NCBI GenBank assembly: GCA_012033335.1
Contig: JAAURB010000008.1
Coordinates: 1-64,000 of the forward strand
Direction: 5' to 3'
Source: Oscillatoriales cyanobacterium RM2_1_1
GTDB lineage: Bacteria > Cyanobacteriota > Cyanobacteriia > Cyanobacteriales > Microcoleaceae
DNA: 64,000 nucleotides
Made by a program: the position numbers and the translations under genes. Numbering within the stretch: position 1 is the stretch's first letter; each line of letters begins with the position of its first letter. A model generated the notes under the pieces. It did not search any database. It was not told where the DNA came from and worked only from the letters and a program-made list of their open reading frames with translations. Shown here piece after piece: positions 36,531 to 45,805 of this stretch.

Positions 36531-37829
36531 CTAACGATAACTCTGGGACTGAATATCCCGCAGCCGCGCCTCCGGGCGCTTGAACCGACTAATTTGCCCT
36601 TCAAAGAACTGGCGATTGGCCAGCAAATGGTCAGGATTGGGATCATCCAAGGGATACAACAACGCGGCCCGCAGGGCTTGAATCACCGCCGAAGTCACAC
36701 AGTACATCGACCGCTGAAAGGTGACCGTCAACTGCACGAGCATGTCATCCTCTCCCCGGCAGCGGTGCTGATAGTACTCCACCAGATAAGGGGGCAGGAA
36801 ATGCAGCATATCCTGCATCAGCAAGGTCGGGGGAATTCCCGCTGTCCCTACAGGAAAAGTATCAGCATATAGAATCCCGTAGTGAAAATCATTCTGATCC
36901 TCTGGTACCTGCCGAGCCTGAGCATTGTAGGATTTTGTCCCTCGAAAAGGCGCTGTCCGATAAAATACCGCTTCAACATAGGGCAATGCCGCTTCGTACA
37001 GCCACATAAAGCCTTTCGACTTGGGGATGATTTCATAACATTCCCCATCAATATGGGCATGGTGATAAATGGGCCGCCCGGCGATCGCAAAAATTCCATT
37101 CACCAGGAAATCCATCGCTTCAGGCACACTGGTGATTTTACCCTCATCGTAAAGGTCAGACATCTCAAAAAACACCGGAGCCATGACTTCCCAAAACAGC
37201 CCTAAATTGCTGTAGTAAGACAGTTGCCTCACCTGTTCAATGAACATTTCGGGAAACAGCTTGTATAAACCCATCATCACAGGATTTTTCTTGAAATAGG
37301 CTTTGATGGCCCGATCAGCGTTTCCTTTGTATTCTTCCGTGTCCAGATAGGGATCGAATTGTCCCCCCATATTCCGATGCCAGAACATGGCCCGCATACA
37401 GGCTTCGGCAAATTCCATATTCACCCGATCATGCCACAAATGATGCAATAACTTGGGCATTTTTTTGGTTTCACCCTTCTCCATGAAGGCCAGAAGTTCT
37501 GGATGGGCGGTGGCTTCTCCCCGCCAGATTCTCAAGTCCGCATCATCCCCCGCATAGTGATTGTGCAGGTCTAAATAGTCTTTGGGCAGGAAGTATTTAA
37601 AAAAGGGAAGCGGGTCTAAAAATACCTGTTCCGCGATATACAGCAGATCCCGCCAGTAAAAGTCCATCGGCACCGCATAGGCTTTGTAAATCCCGATAAT
37701 TTGCATCAAATTTTCGGGGGTGTCCGGTAGCATTGCGCCTCCGGCTTCCAGCCGATGAATCACCTCAGAAAATTCATGGGTGGAGGGGGGTAAAATGGGC
37801 TTGATTTGGGTTTCAGTTGCAACAGTCAT
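36531..37829 (-). CDS. cupA: CO2 hydration protein CupA (ChpY)
   Basis: A 432-residue subunit that converts CO2 to bicarbonate in the specialised NDH-1 (NDH-1MS) complex at the thylakoid membrane. It has no homology to classic carbonic anhydrases. His130 and Arg135 in KLLHHLWHDRVN coincide with residues reported as zinc-site residues of Thermosynechococcus CupA. Other conserved stretches are IYHHAHIDGECYE and the tyrosine-rich PYLVEYYQHR. The length (about 50 kDa) and position after ndhF and ndhD favour CupA (low-CO2 inducible) over CupB. cupS, often the next gene, is absent. Confidence 0.9.
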   Translation of the reverse strand: MTVATETQIKPILPPSTHEFSEVIHRLEAGGAMLPDTPENLMQIIGIYKAYAVPMDFYWRDLLYIAEQVFLDPLPFFKYFLPKDYLDLHNHYAGDDADLRIWRGEATAHPELLAFMEKGETKKMPKLLHHLWHDRVNMEFAEACMRAMFWHRNMGGQFDPYLDTEEYKGNADRAIKAYFKKNPVMMGLYKLFPEMFIEQVRQLSYYSNLGLFWEVMAPVFFEMSDLYDEGKITSVPEAMDFLVNGIFAIAGRPIYHHAHIDGECYEIIPKSKGFMWLYEAALPYVEAVFYRTAPFRGTKSYNAQARQVPEDQNDFHYGILYADTFPVGTAGIPPTLLMQDMLHFLPPYLVEYYQHRCRGEDDMLVQLTVTFQRSMYCVTSAVIQALRAALLYPLDDPNPDHLLANRQFFEGQISRFKRPEARLRDIQSQSYR

Positions 37830-37847
37830 AATTATTTTCTCAAGTCG

Positions 37848-37880
37848 ATTTTTGCAGTTTTTGCAGTTTTTGCAGTTTTC
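37848..37880. repeat. 9-bp tandem repeat, three units
   Basis: Three units of TTTTTGCAG lie between the 54-codon ORF and cupA, just beyond the stop codon of the small ORF. Confidence 0.8.
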
Positions 37881-37884
37881 GAAG

Positions 37885-38049
37885 TCAGATATTGCCCACT
37901 ACACTCTTGACTTGGTCTGAAATTGTGACTTTTTCAGTTTGTTGTAAATCCCGGATTGGAGCTTGAGCAGTCGTAGGATTAACGGCCCCAAGCAAACCAA
38001 TGAAAGACGAAATTTCCAAGGCAAGCCAAAACCAAAATCTGGATCTCAT
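37885..38049 (-). CDS. 54-residue secreted OB-fold-like ORF, possibly truncated
   Basis: The ATG at 38049 overlaps the ndhD stop as ATGA, so translation can be coupled. The product MRSRFWFWLALEISSFIGLL... has a hydrophobic signal-like segment ending TTAQA, then PIRDLQQTEKVTISDQVKSVVGNI and a stop. The last part resembles the first strands of NirD/YgiW-type OB-fold proteins of cyanobacteria (PIxxLQ..VTxxGxVxSVVGN), which continue for another 60 or so residues. It therefore looks like a truncated copy, with the 9-bp tandem repeats at the break. It could also be a genuine small protein of the CO2-uptake operon. Confidence 0.5.
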   Translation of the reverse strand: MRSRFWFWLALEISSFIGLLGAVNPTTAQAPIRDLQQTEKVTISDQVKSVVGNI

Positions 38050-39551
38050 GGGCTAAACTCCTTTGATGCGATCTGGGCCGGAGCAGAACTTTCAAAGGCA
38101 ACAACCATGGTCTTTGCCGTGGGTTCAATCCAGCGCAATAGCCAGTTAGGTTGAATCCCTAAAAAGAAGATCAATGCCGCCAAAACCAGAGCCGGAGCCC
38201 GTTCTGAATTGTTCACCCTGGGGTAGTAAGCTGAACTATTATCTAGTTTGCCAAAACAGGTGCGATTGAGCAAAATCACGAAATAAACTGCCGTCAGTCC
38301 AGAGGCCACAATGCACAATAAGCTCTGGATGGGAAAGACCCGAAACGTTCCCTGAAACACAAGAAACTCCGCCACAAAACCCACCAAACCGGGAATTCCA
38401 GCACTGGCCATCCCTGCCATCACCAATAGCCCACTAATTAAAGGCAAGCCGCGAATCGGATTCATCAAGCCATTGAGTACATTCAAATCCCGGGTTCCCA
38501 CCTTCGTTTCAACGACTCCCACCAGATGGAACAGGATCGCCAGAATTAATCCATGGGCAATCATCTGGGCGATCGCCCCAATCAAGCTAACGGCATTTCC
38601 GGCAGCTACCGCCACCAGAATATAACCCATGTGACCAATCGAACTGTAGGCCACCATCCGCTTAATATCCTGCTGGGCAATGGCGGTCAGAGCCCCGTAC
38701 ATGACGCTAACGACTCCAACAATAGATAAACCCGGAGCGATCAATTGCCAGGTTTCCGGAAACAGTTGCAGACCAAATCGGATTAATCCGTAGGTTCCCA
38801 ACTTGGCCAAAATCCCCCCCAGGAGAATAGTTACCGGGGGTGAGGACTCAACATAGGCATCCGGTAGCCAGGTATGGAGCGGCACCAGGGGAATTTTGAT
38901 CCCAAACCCCACCAGTAGCAAGGTCAAGAGTACTACCTGAGAGACTGTCGATAGGTTGTTAGTGTTGATGCTCCCATAATCAAAATTCGAGGCATGACTC
39001 AGCCAGGCAATTCCCAAAAATCCAGCCAGAATCAAAATTCCTGAAACCGCCGTATACAGCAGGAATTTCATCGCTGCATAACCCCGCTTTTCGCTACCCC
39101 AGATGGCAATCAACAGGTAAACCGGAATTAGCTCCACTTCATAAAATAGAACAAACAGCAATAAATTTTGGGCAAGAAATGCCCCAGCCAGAGCCGCATT
39201 CACTAGGAGAATCAAGCCGTAGTATAGCCGGGGTCGCTCAATATCAGCTCGAGTCGTGGCGATCACAATCGTCGTCAGAAATCCACTCAATCCCAGGAGC
39301 GGCAGGGATAAACCATCGGTTCCTAAGCTATAGGACAAACCCAATTGCGGAATCCAGGAAAAATATTCTGACAGTTGAAAATTGGTCATTGTCAGGTCAA
39401 AGTTTCCAGCCACTTTGATTGTCCAAATTAAGACAATGGCCATAATCACTAGGGCGGTGCTGCGAATTTGTCGAGCCGTCAGAGCAGCAGGCAAAAGCAG
39501 AATTAAAACCGCCCCTAAAATAGGGATAAGGATCAATAAACTCAGTGTCAT
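38046..39551 (-). CDS. ndhD3: NDH-1 subunit D3/D4 (CO2-uptake type)
   Basis: A 501-residue antiporter-like proton-pumping subunit of the CO2-uptake NDH-1 complex, with about 14 transmembrane helices. The conserved Glu in LLFVLFYEVELIPVYLLI, the Lys in FGIKIPLVPLHTWLPDAYVESSP and the broken-helix segments are in place. It is shorter than the respiratory NdhD1/D2 proteins. The start ATG at 39551 is 353 bp below the ndhF stop. Its stop overlaps the ATG of the small 54-codon ORF. The assignment as D3 follows the cupA-like partner. Confidence 0.9.
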   Translation of the reverse strand: MTLSLLILIPILGAVLILLLPAALTARQIRSTALVIMAIVLIWTIKVAGNFDLTMTNFQLSEYFSWIPQLGLSYSLGTDGLSLPLLGLSGFLTTIVIATTRADIERPRLYYGLILLVNAALAGAFLAQNLLLFVLFYEVELIPVYLLIAIWGSEKRGYAAMKFLLYTAVSGILILAGFLGIAWLSHASNFDYGSINTNNLSTVSQVVLLTLLLVGFGIKIPLVPLHTWLPDAYVESSPPVTILLGGILAKLGTYGLIRFGLQLFPETWQLIAPGLSIVGVVSVMYGALTAIAQQDIKRMVAYSSIGHMGYILVAVAAGNAVSLIGAIAQMIAHGLILAILFHLVGVVETKVGTRDLNVLNGLMNPIRGLPLISGLLVMAGMASAGIPGLVGFVAEFLVFQGTFRVFPIQSLLCIVASGLTAVYFVILLNRTCFGKLDNSSAYYPRVNNSERAPALVLAALIFFLGIQPNWLLRWIEPTAKTMVVAFESSAPAQIASKEFSP

Positions 39552-39904
39552 GGGTTGTTTGATTTTTCTGATTTATTTATTAGTTGAATAAGTAATCTCT
39601 TTGAATCACAAGTTTTTACTAGTTGGAATTGCTAGTTAGAATTACAAGTTGGAATCCCTGGGGCATTTTTCAATTCGGTGAGGTACACAAAACCAGGATG
39701 AAGTTTTTAATAATCCAGGCTGGCTGTACTTCACTAGTCCAGAATCAGGTTTTAATGGAATTACCCATTCAAATCATGGGTTTGAATCATGGACTGATAA
39801 GGATCAACGCCGGATTAGCCAGTTACTTCACCCAGGGAATTGCTAGGATTCCTATTCCCAATGGATGAATGGGCAGATTAACGGGTTAGCCAAAAGTCTG
39901 AAGG
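39552..39904. other. Spacer between ndhF3 and ndhD3
   Basis: A long gap for an operon. It contains a short repeated GTTGGAAT/GTTAGAAT pattern near 39622-39660 and a few other short direct repeats. No small gene is supported. Confidence 0.35.
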
Positions 39905-41740
39905 CTAGAACAATCCATAAGCTAATAAACCCAGAAACGCAGTCACCCCCAGAATAATAGTCAGGGCGTAAAATTGAGTCTGACCGGAAACGTTATACCG
40001 CAAACTTTGACCGCCAAAGATCGTGACTATTCCTACTAAATTGACCAGTCCATCGACTAAGTAGCGATCAATCCAATACATCAGCCTAGAGACCGTCGCC
40101 ACGATGGCAATAATCGTAATTCGATAAAGCTTGGCCGTATAGAAATCATAGGCAAAAAAGTCCTGAACTGGTTGGGAAGCTAACTTAATCGGTTTCTTCC
40201 AGTTTTCACCGCAGTAGATGGCAACTCCAGCTCCAATCCCAACCAAGCTAGAACAGGCTAGAGTCAATACCGTCCCATAATTCAGCTCAGCCCAGGTCGG
40301 AACTACATGCCACTGCCCCAACAATATCGGCACATGTAAACAGATCCCCGCCAGAATCGTCATCGGCAAAACCAATGCCCAGAGTCCTTCCGGCGATCGC
40401 AAGGTCATCTGTCGAGGTTGCCCCGTGAATATCAGACCAAACACCCGGGTGAGACCAAAAGCCGTCAAGCCGTTCACGATTAGTAATGTCCAGACCAGGG
40501 CGGGGTAAGTGATCCAGAGATTGGCCATCAAGGACTGGAGAGCCCAAAATCCCCCAAAGGGAGGCAGGGCAATCAACGAAACCCCACCGACAATGAAGCA
40601 CAGCCCAGAGATCGGGCGGCGCGACCATAGTCCACCACACTGAGTTAGATCTTGAGTAATGCAATTAAGCACAATTCCCCCCGTACTCATGACCAACAGC
40701 GCCATGGCCAAAGCATAGGTCAGTAGAATTAACGGTGCGGTTTCCCCATGGCCTGTGCCTACTGCCACGAAAATAATTCCCATATAAGCACTGACCAGGT
40801 AAGAGATAGCGCGCTTGACATCAATTTGGGCGATCGCAATCAAACTCGCCCCCACCGCCGTGGCTAGCCCTATAAAAACCGTAGTAGCCATCACCCCAGG
40901 GGATAGGGACAGAACCGGGTCCAGCTTGATCAAAACCCAGGCCCCTACTCCCACCACCACCGCATTCCGCAGAATCGTGCTGGGAATGGGCCCCTCCATC
41001 GCCTCATCGAGCCAGAGATGTAGAGGAAACTGAGCGCACTTGCCCATAGGCCCTGCCATTAACGTTAACCCCAGAAGAGTTGCCACCCTGGGATCGAGAT
41101 CAGCGGTAGCAGCCCAGGTTGCCAGCTCAGAAAAATTCCAAGTATCTGCCAGGGGATAGAGGGCGACAACACCCATTAATAGAAATAAATCCCCGACTCG
41201 TTTAGTCAAAAACGCATCCCGTGCTCCAGTGACAACCAGGGACTGATTAAACCAGAACCCTACCAGCAGATAGGTTCCCAGGGTAAGGATTTCTAGAATG
41301 ATGTAGCTATAGAATAGAGAATTGCACAAAACCAGGCCAGAGAGCCCCGCCTCAAATAAAGCCAGCAGAGAATAAAATCGGGCCCAACCCCAATCCATTT
41401 CCATGTAACCCAGAGCATAAACCTGAGCCCCTAAATTCAGGCCCGTGATCACTAGAGTTGCTCCCAAGGTGACCGCAGAAATCTCTAGGGGAATTGAGAA
41501 GTCCAGATCAACCACCTGTAACCAGGGAATTATCAGTTCCTGAGCCGGTTTACCCCAAACTACCATCAACGCCAGCAAACCATGTAGGAACGCCAACAGA
41601 GTCGTCAGGATATTGATATAACCTGCTGGTCGGGGGCCTGTACGACGAATCAACGCTGGTGACCAGGGAACAGAAAGCAATCCTCCGACCAGAGGATAGC
41701 AAGGGATCCACCAAACTGTCTGCAACAAAAACTCATTCAT
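39905..41740 (-). CDS. ndhF3: NDH-1 subunit F3/F4 (CO2-uptake type)
   Basis: A 611-residue antiporter-like subunit with about 16 transmembrane helices, including the long lateral helix near the C-terminus. Typical residues are seen in YIILEILTLGTYLLVGFWFN, the Lys segment GPMGKCAQFPLHLWLDEAMEGP and the IDVKRAISYLVSAYMG stretch. In the NDH-1MS complex it conducts the protons coupled to CO2 hydration by CupA. It is first in the ndhF3-ndhD3-cupA order. Such operons are usually controlled by the LysR regulator NdhR/CcmR, which is not encoded next to it here. Confidence 0.9.
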   Translation of the reverse strand: MNEFLLQTVWWIPCYPLVGGLLSVPWSPALIRRTGPRPAGYINILTTLLAFLHGLLALMVVWGKPAQELIIPWLQVVDLDFSIPLEISAVTLGATLVITGLNLGAQVYALGYMEMDWGWARFYSLLALFEAGLSGLVLCNSLFYSYIILEILTLGTYLLVGFWFNQSLVVTGARDAFLTKRVGDLFLLMGVVALYPLADTWNFSELATWAATADLDPRVATLLGLTLMAGPMGKCAQFPLHLWLDEAMEGPIPSTILRNAVVVGVGAWVLIKLDPVLSLSPGVMATTVFIGLATAVGASLIAIAQIDVKRAISYLVSAYMGIIFVAVGTGHGETAPLILLTYALAMALLVMSTGGIVLNCITQDLTQCGGLWSRRPISGLCFIVGGVSLIALPPFGGFWALQSLMANLWITYPALVWTLLIVNGLTAFGLTRVFGLIFTGQPRQMTLRSPEGLWALVLPMTILAGICLHVPILLGQWHVVPTWAELNYGTVLTLACSSLVGIGAGVAIYCGENWKKPIKLASQPVQDFFAYDFYTAKLYRITIIAIVATVSRLMYWIDRYLVDGLVNLVGIVTIFGGQSLRYNVSGQTQFYALTIILGVTAFLGLLAYGLF

Positions 41741-42356
41741 ATACGATTTCTCTGATTCAATCTCTTTTCCAATTGGGCTTTGGCATTGAGTTCAATGCAC
41801 TGAGTTCAAGTCAGCAAAATGCTAGGCAGTTTTTTATGAATGAAAAGCTGCCATGACAGAATCAGCGGAACCTGGACTAAATTCTAATGGTCAAAACTGC
41901 TTCAATCAGAACATAGAGCTTAACAAAAGTCTAATGATCTTACTATTGATACTAATCTATGTTTCAGAATCCAAAACATTAAATTCAACAATATATCCAA
42001 TTACAGTCTTAAGGTGAACTTATAACAGGCGCATTGATAGCAGCGGAGCTAAAACGTTTTATTTAGAAGTGCGAAGTTTTAGAGGCCGTCAATAATGTTA
42101 ACAATATTATGTTAAACATTTGATCATTCAGGGATCAGCCAGCCAACCTTGACCTTAGCCCACTACACACCACAATCAACTAGATTCAGACCAGATCTGT
42201 AGCCATTCTCAAGGGGCTTTTTCGAACGTTCAGGTGTTTTTCACTACCGCGACAGCTCAAAATGCCTGCTCTCGTTCAAAACAGGTTGCATTAATTCCTC
42301 CAGAATGTTAAACTAATTTGATGTGATTTTTTAACCAAGAAATATCATTAATTTTT
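41741..42356. other. Upstream region of ndhF3, with a palindromic AT-rich site
   Basis: A 616-bp non-coding region between ndhF3 and tRNA-Leu. It holds AATAAT-GTTAAC-AATATT at about 42091-42108, a near-perfect palindrome that could be a LysR-type operator, although it lies some 350 bp from the ndhF3 start. No ORF is supported. Confidence 0.4.
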
Positions 42357-42743
42357 GGGGGCGTGGCGGAATGGTAGACGCTACGGACTTAGACAACTGA
42401 GCCTTGAGGTGAGAAATCTCTCAAGTGGAAGCTCTCAAACTCAGGGAAACCTAAATCTGTGAACAGACTATCAAGCAGGAATCTGTCAATAGAAGTCTAC
42501 GACCAGACAGGGCAATCCTGAGCCAAGCTGACTTCTGGCGTTATGCTTTTTGCTCGACGAATTGAAATTGACGGAAGTCGGAAGGTGCAGAGACTCGACG
42601 GGAGCTACCCTAACGTGCAGTCGAGGGTAAAGGGAGAGCCCAATTCTTAAAGCCTGATACTCTCAGGCAGCAGTGAAAGTTGCGAAAGGATGAAAATCCG
42701 TTGACCCGAAACGGTCGTGTGGGTTCAAGTCCCACCGCCCCCA
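42357..42743 (+). tRNA. trnL: tRNA-Leu(UAA) interrupted by a group I intron
   Basis: Exon 1 is 42357-42390 and exon 2 is 42693-42743, together an 85-nt class II tRNA. The acceptor stem GGGGGCG/CGCCCCC, the T-arm GGGTTCAAGTCCC and the anticodon loop CTTAAAA are restored after splicing. The split lies between U and A of the UAA anticodon, the position of the ancient cyanobacterial intron. The discriminator is A. Confidence 0.95.
42391..42692 (+). ncRNA. Group I intron in tRNA-Leu(UAA)
   Basis: A 302-nt self-splicing intron without an ORF. The conserved P, Q, R and S core sequences are visible: CTCAAACTCAGGGAAACC, CAATCCTGAGCCAAG and GTGCAGAGACTCGACGGGAG. It begins after the exon U (CTT) and ends in the expected terminal G (AGGATG). 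The closest relative known to me is the Anabaena tRNA-Leu intron. Confidence 0.93.
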
Positions 42744-42898
42744 TTACTTTAGGCTAAATTTAGCCGGAGCCATGAATTGTGAAAAAATGTATGCCTCTGC
42801 CCTGGATTATCCTCTGAAATTGTTTGTCCCTTGAAAAGGGTATCAATTAAGAGCATAGATAGTGTAAAATTAGGGATTGTGAGTTTTTGAAATTTACT

Positions 42899-43285
42899 AT
42901 GCAAGCCCAGGAAATTATCCGAACCTTAGAGGCGGAAGAAATTAAAAATTTGCAGGAGCAGTTCAAGAAGGACGGGCTACCGCGAATTTATGTTGGAGAC
43001 ACAGTTCGAGTTGGTGTGCGAATTCAGGAAGGGGGTAAGGAGAGAACTCAGCCCTATGAGGGAACAGTAATTGCAATGCGGGGTGGCGGAGTCAATGAAG
43101 CCATTACAGTGCGGAAGGTGTTTCAGGGAGTTGGGGTAGAGCGAGTATTTTTACTACACTCTCCTCGAATTGCCAGTATCAAAATCACCCGTCGGGGTAA
43201 GGTGCGACGGGCAAAGCTTTATTACCTTCGCAATCGTATTGGAAAAGCCACCCGGATTCAGCAACGGTTTGATCGTTCTCTTTAA
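42899..43285 (+). CDS. rplS: 50S ribosomal protein L19
   Basis: A 128-residue ribosomal protein at the 30S-50S interface. It has the conserved segments [22 protein letters not shown] and [30 protein letters not shown]. The ATG at 42899 ([14 protein letters not shown]) is the family start; a TTG at 42887 would add four residues. It lies 155 bp after the tRNA-Leu. Confidence 0.97.
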   Translation: MQAQEIIRTLEAEEIKNLQEQFKKDGLPRIYVGDTVRVGVRIQEGGKERTQPYEGTVIAMRGGGVNEAITVRKVFQGVGVERVFLLHSPRIASIKITRRGKVRRAKLYYLRNRIGKATRIQQRFDRSL

Positions 43286-43394
43286 AGATTGGGGCTGCTT
43301 CAGAAACATCCAAAACATCAATTCCTGGTTTTTGACTCGGTTTTGATGAGTATCTGTAGGGGAATTGTGCTATAATCAAAAGGTTTTTTAAAAT

Positions 43395-43467
43395 GCGCTC
43401 TTAGTTCAGTTGGTAGAACGCAGGTCTCCAAAACCTGATGTCGGGGGTTCGAGTCCTCCAGGGCGCG
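43395..43467 (+). tRNA. trnW: tRNA-Trp(CCA)
   Basis: A 73-nt cloverleaf. The acceptor arm is GCGCTCT/AGGGCGC, the anticodon arm CAGGT-CTCCAAA-ACCTG gives CCA, and the T-arm is GGGGGTTCGAGTCCTCC. The CCA end is not encoded. It precedes secE, the usual place in cyanobacteria. Confidence 0.95.
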
Positions 43468-43489
43468 GTGAAGCCTTTCAAAGATCTTT

Positions 43490-43520
43490 AACTGAATAAT
43501 CCTTAAAGGATTATTCAGTT
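43490..43520 (+). terminator. Hairpin after tRNA-Trp
   Basis: Inverted repeat of 15-bp arms AACTGAATAATCCTT / AAGGATTATTCAGTT with a single-base spacer. Only a TTTAGG follows, so it may work as a terminator or as a processing or stability element. Confidence 0.6.
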
Positions 43521-43649
43521 TAGGCCAGCTCACTTCAATCTGTGAGATTAGCAACATTGAAGCTTATGTTACTCTTAGATGTGCTATCATGAAATCTTGT
43601 CGGTTTAACATGACAAGATTGTGGATTAATGCGGCGGGAGGAGGTTCCG

Positions 43650-43886
43650 GTGGCTAGAAAAGAAGAGGTTAAGCCTCAAGAGACTCTGAACAAACCTAAC
43701 CCGATTGTGAGTTTCCTGAAAGAGTCCAGGGAAGAGTTTGCTAAAATTGTCTGGCCCAGTCGTCAGCAGTTGTTTAGCGAGTCAGCAGGAGTTCTGTTGA
43801 TGGTTATTCTTTCTGCCACAATCATCTATCTGGTGGACAACTTATTCAGATGGGCCTCTGCACAAGTGTTCCAGGTGATCCAATAG
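43650..43886 (+). CDS. secE: Preprotein translocase subunit SecE
   Basis: A 78-residue subunit of the SecYEG channel with one C-terminal transmembrane helix (SESAGVLLMVILSATIIYLVDNLF) preceded by the conserved amphipathic segment EFAKIVWPSRQQ. The GTG at 43650 is chosen because GGGAGGAGG at 43636-43644 lies six bases upstream; the in-frame ATG at 43629 would place this purine run inside the gene. nusG follows 34 bp later. Confidence 0.95.
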   Translation: MARKEEVKPQETLNKPNPIVSFLKESREEFAKIVWPSRQQLFSESAGVLLMVILSATIIYLVDNLFRWASAQVFQVIQ

Positions 43887-43920
43887 TTCTGAATAAAGCA
43901 AGTCTTGATGGTCTAGGTCT

Positions 43921-44556
43921 ATGGCAGAGTTTGAAGAAACACGAACAGGGGAATTTGCTTCCGGGGAAGCGCGCTGGTATGTTGTGCAGGTTGCTTCGGG
44001 CTGTGAAAAGCGGGTAAAGCTCAACCTTGAACAGCGCACTAAAACCTTAGATGTGGCGGATTGGATTTTACAGGTTCAGATTCCCCAGACTCCGATGATC
44101 AAGCTCCGTAAGGATGGCAGTCGTCAGCAGGCTGAGGAAAAAGTTTTTCCAGGCTATGTTCTGGTACAGATGCGGTTAAGGCGGATGGAGGATTCTGGGG
44201 TCTGGGAAATTGATGATGACGCATGGCAGGTGATCAAGAACACTCCCCATGTGATCAATTTTGTCGGCGCAGAGCAAAGACGCAGTGTCGGTAGAGGTCG
44301 AGGGCATGTTAAGCCCTTGCCCTTGAGCCTGACTGAGGTTGATCGGATCTTCAAGCAAGCGGAACAGCAGGAAACTGTGATTCAGGTTTCAGTCGCATCT
44401 GGAGATCATATTCTGGTGTTGTCTGGCCCTTTCAAAGATTTTGAGGGAGATGTGATTGAGGTCAGTCCGGAACGGGGCAAGCTGAAGGCATTATTGTCAA
44501 TTTTTGGGCGGGATACTCCCGTAGAGCTAGAGTTCAATCAGGTGGAGAAACAATAA
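43921..44556 (+). CDS. nusG: Transcription termination/antitermination factor NusG
   Basis: A 211-residue elongation factor that binds the RNA polymerase clamp. The NGN domain (ARWYVVQVASGCEKRVKLNL ... EEKVFPGYVLVQM) spans about 17-130. The KOW domain (GDHILVLSGPFKDFEGDVIEVSPERGKLKALLSIFGRDTPVEL) is at about 155-205. rplK begins 7 bp after the stop, so translation is likely coupled. Confidence 0.97.
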   Translation: MAEFEETRTGEFASGEARWYVVQVASGCEKRVKLNLEQRTKTLDVADWILQVQIPQTPMIKLRKDGSRQQAEEKVFPGYVLVQMRLRRMEDSGVWEIDDDAWQVIKNTPHVINFVGAEQRRSVGRGRGHVKPLPLSLTEVDRIFKQAEQQETVIQVSVASGDHILVLSGPFKDFEGDVIEVSPERGKLKALLSIFGRDTPVELEFNQVEKQ

Positions 44557-44563
44557 ATAGGGC

Positions 44564-44989
44564 ATGGCAAAAAAAGTTGTCGCGATTATTAAGCTTGCAA
44601 TCACGGCAGGGAAAGCAAACCCTGCCCCTCCTATTGGCCCAGCCCTGGGTCAACATGGGGTTAACATTATGGCGTTTTGCAAGGAATACAACGCTAAAAC
44701 AGCGGATAAAGTTGGGTTAGTGGTTCCGGTAGAAATCTCGGTCTATGAAGATCGAAGTTTTACATTTATTCTCAAAACTCCCCCGGCTTCAGTTTTGCTC
44801 AAAAAGGCAGCAGGCATTGAAAGAGGGTCAAGTCAGCCCAATACCGTTCAGGTTGGTAGCATTTCTCAAGCTCAACTGCGAGAGATTGCCGAACTCAAAA
44901 TGCCTGATTTGAATGCTAATGATGTCGATGCGGCAATGAAAATTGTCGGGGGAACAGCTCGGAATATGGGAATTACCATCACTGAATAG
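44564..44989 (+). CDS. rplK: 50S ribosomal protein L11
   Basis: A 141-residue protein at the base of the GTPase-associated stalk. It has the conserved [26 protein letters not shown] segment, [15 protein letters not shown] and the C-terminal RNA-binding region [13 protein letters not shown]. It is part of the secE-nusG-rplK-rplA cluster. Confidence 0.98.
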   Translation: MAKKVVAIIKLAITAGKANPAPPIGPALGQHGVNIMAFCKEYNAKTADKVGLVVPVEISVYEDRSFTFILKTPPASVLLKKAAGIERGSSQPNTVQVGSISQAQLREIAELKMPDLNANDVDAAMKIVGGTARNMGITITE

Positions 44990-45091
44990 GATAATTTGAC
45001 TCTAGGGTCACCTGTTTAGCTCAGAATCTCGAAAATTTGTTCACTTATTTGGGGGAGAGGCTCAGCTTCGTTATTACCCCAGGAGGAATTA

Positions 45092-45805
45092 ATGGCTAAA
45101 AAAATTTCACGTCGTTTACAAGCGCTTCAGCAACAGGTCGAGGAGCGGGTCTATGAACCCCTTGAGGCGATAAACTTGCTCAAGGAAACCGCTACAGCTA
45201 AGTTTCCCGAGTCTGCTGAAGCCCATATCCGTTTAGGGATTGATCCAAAGTATACGGATCAACAATTGCGAACCACTGTGGCCCTGCCAAAAGGGACAGG
45301 TCAAATGATTCGGATTGCAGTTTTAGCCAAGGGAGAGAAAGTGGCTGAAGCCCAGGGCGCTGGTGCTGATCTGGTGGGTTCTGAGGACTTGATCGCCGAT
45401 ATTCAGAAGGGGATGTTGGATTTCGATCTGTTGATTGCCACGCCAGACATGATGCCCCAGGTAGCTAAACTGGGACGGTTACTGGGCCCCAAAGGATTAA
45501 TGCCTTCTCCCAAGGGCGGCACTGTAACCACGGATTTACCCCAGGCGATCGCTGAATTTAAAGCAGGAAAGCTGGAATTTCGGGCTGATCGGACTGGTAT
45601 CGTTCATGTAATGTTCGGTAAGGTGGCATTCCCGGCAGAGGACTTATTAATTAATCTGTCTGCCCTCCAGGACTGCATTGATCGAAACCGTCCCTCTGGT
45701 GCAAAGGGCCGCTACTGGCGCAGTATTTATGTGGCAGCAACCATGGGGCCGGCGATTGAAGTGGACATCAGTGCCCTGCGGGATCTCAAGGCTGAAGCTG
45801 CTTAA
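45092..45805 (+). CDS. rplA: 50S ribosomal protein L1
   Basis: A 237-residue L1-stalk protein, also a translational repressor of its own operon in many bacteria. Recognisable segments are [43 protein letters not shown] and [17 protein letters not shown]. Shine-Dalgarno AGGAGGAAT precedes the ATG. rplJ and rplL, which usually follow, are not here; a btpA gene on the opposite strand follows instead. Confidence 0.98.
   Translation: MAKKISRRLQALQQQVEERVYEPLEAINLLKETATAKFPESAEAHIRLGIDPKYTDQQLRTTVALPKGTGQMIRIAVLAKGEKVAEAQGAGADLVGSEDLIADIQKGMLDFDLLIATPDMMPQVAKLGRLLGPKGLMPSPKGGTVTTDLPQAIAEFKAGKLEFRADRTGIVHVMFGKVAFPAEDLLINLSALQDCIDRNRPSGAKGRYWRSIYVAATMGPAIEVDISALRDLKAEAA

Noticed and set aside
39623-39868. 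81-codon ORF in the ndhF3-ndhD3 spacer
   Set aside because: It has no ribosome site, lies on the opposite strand to the operon and contains repeats; no family resemblance.
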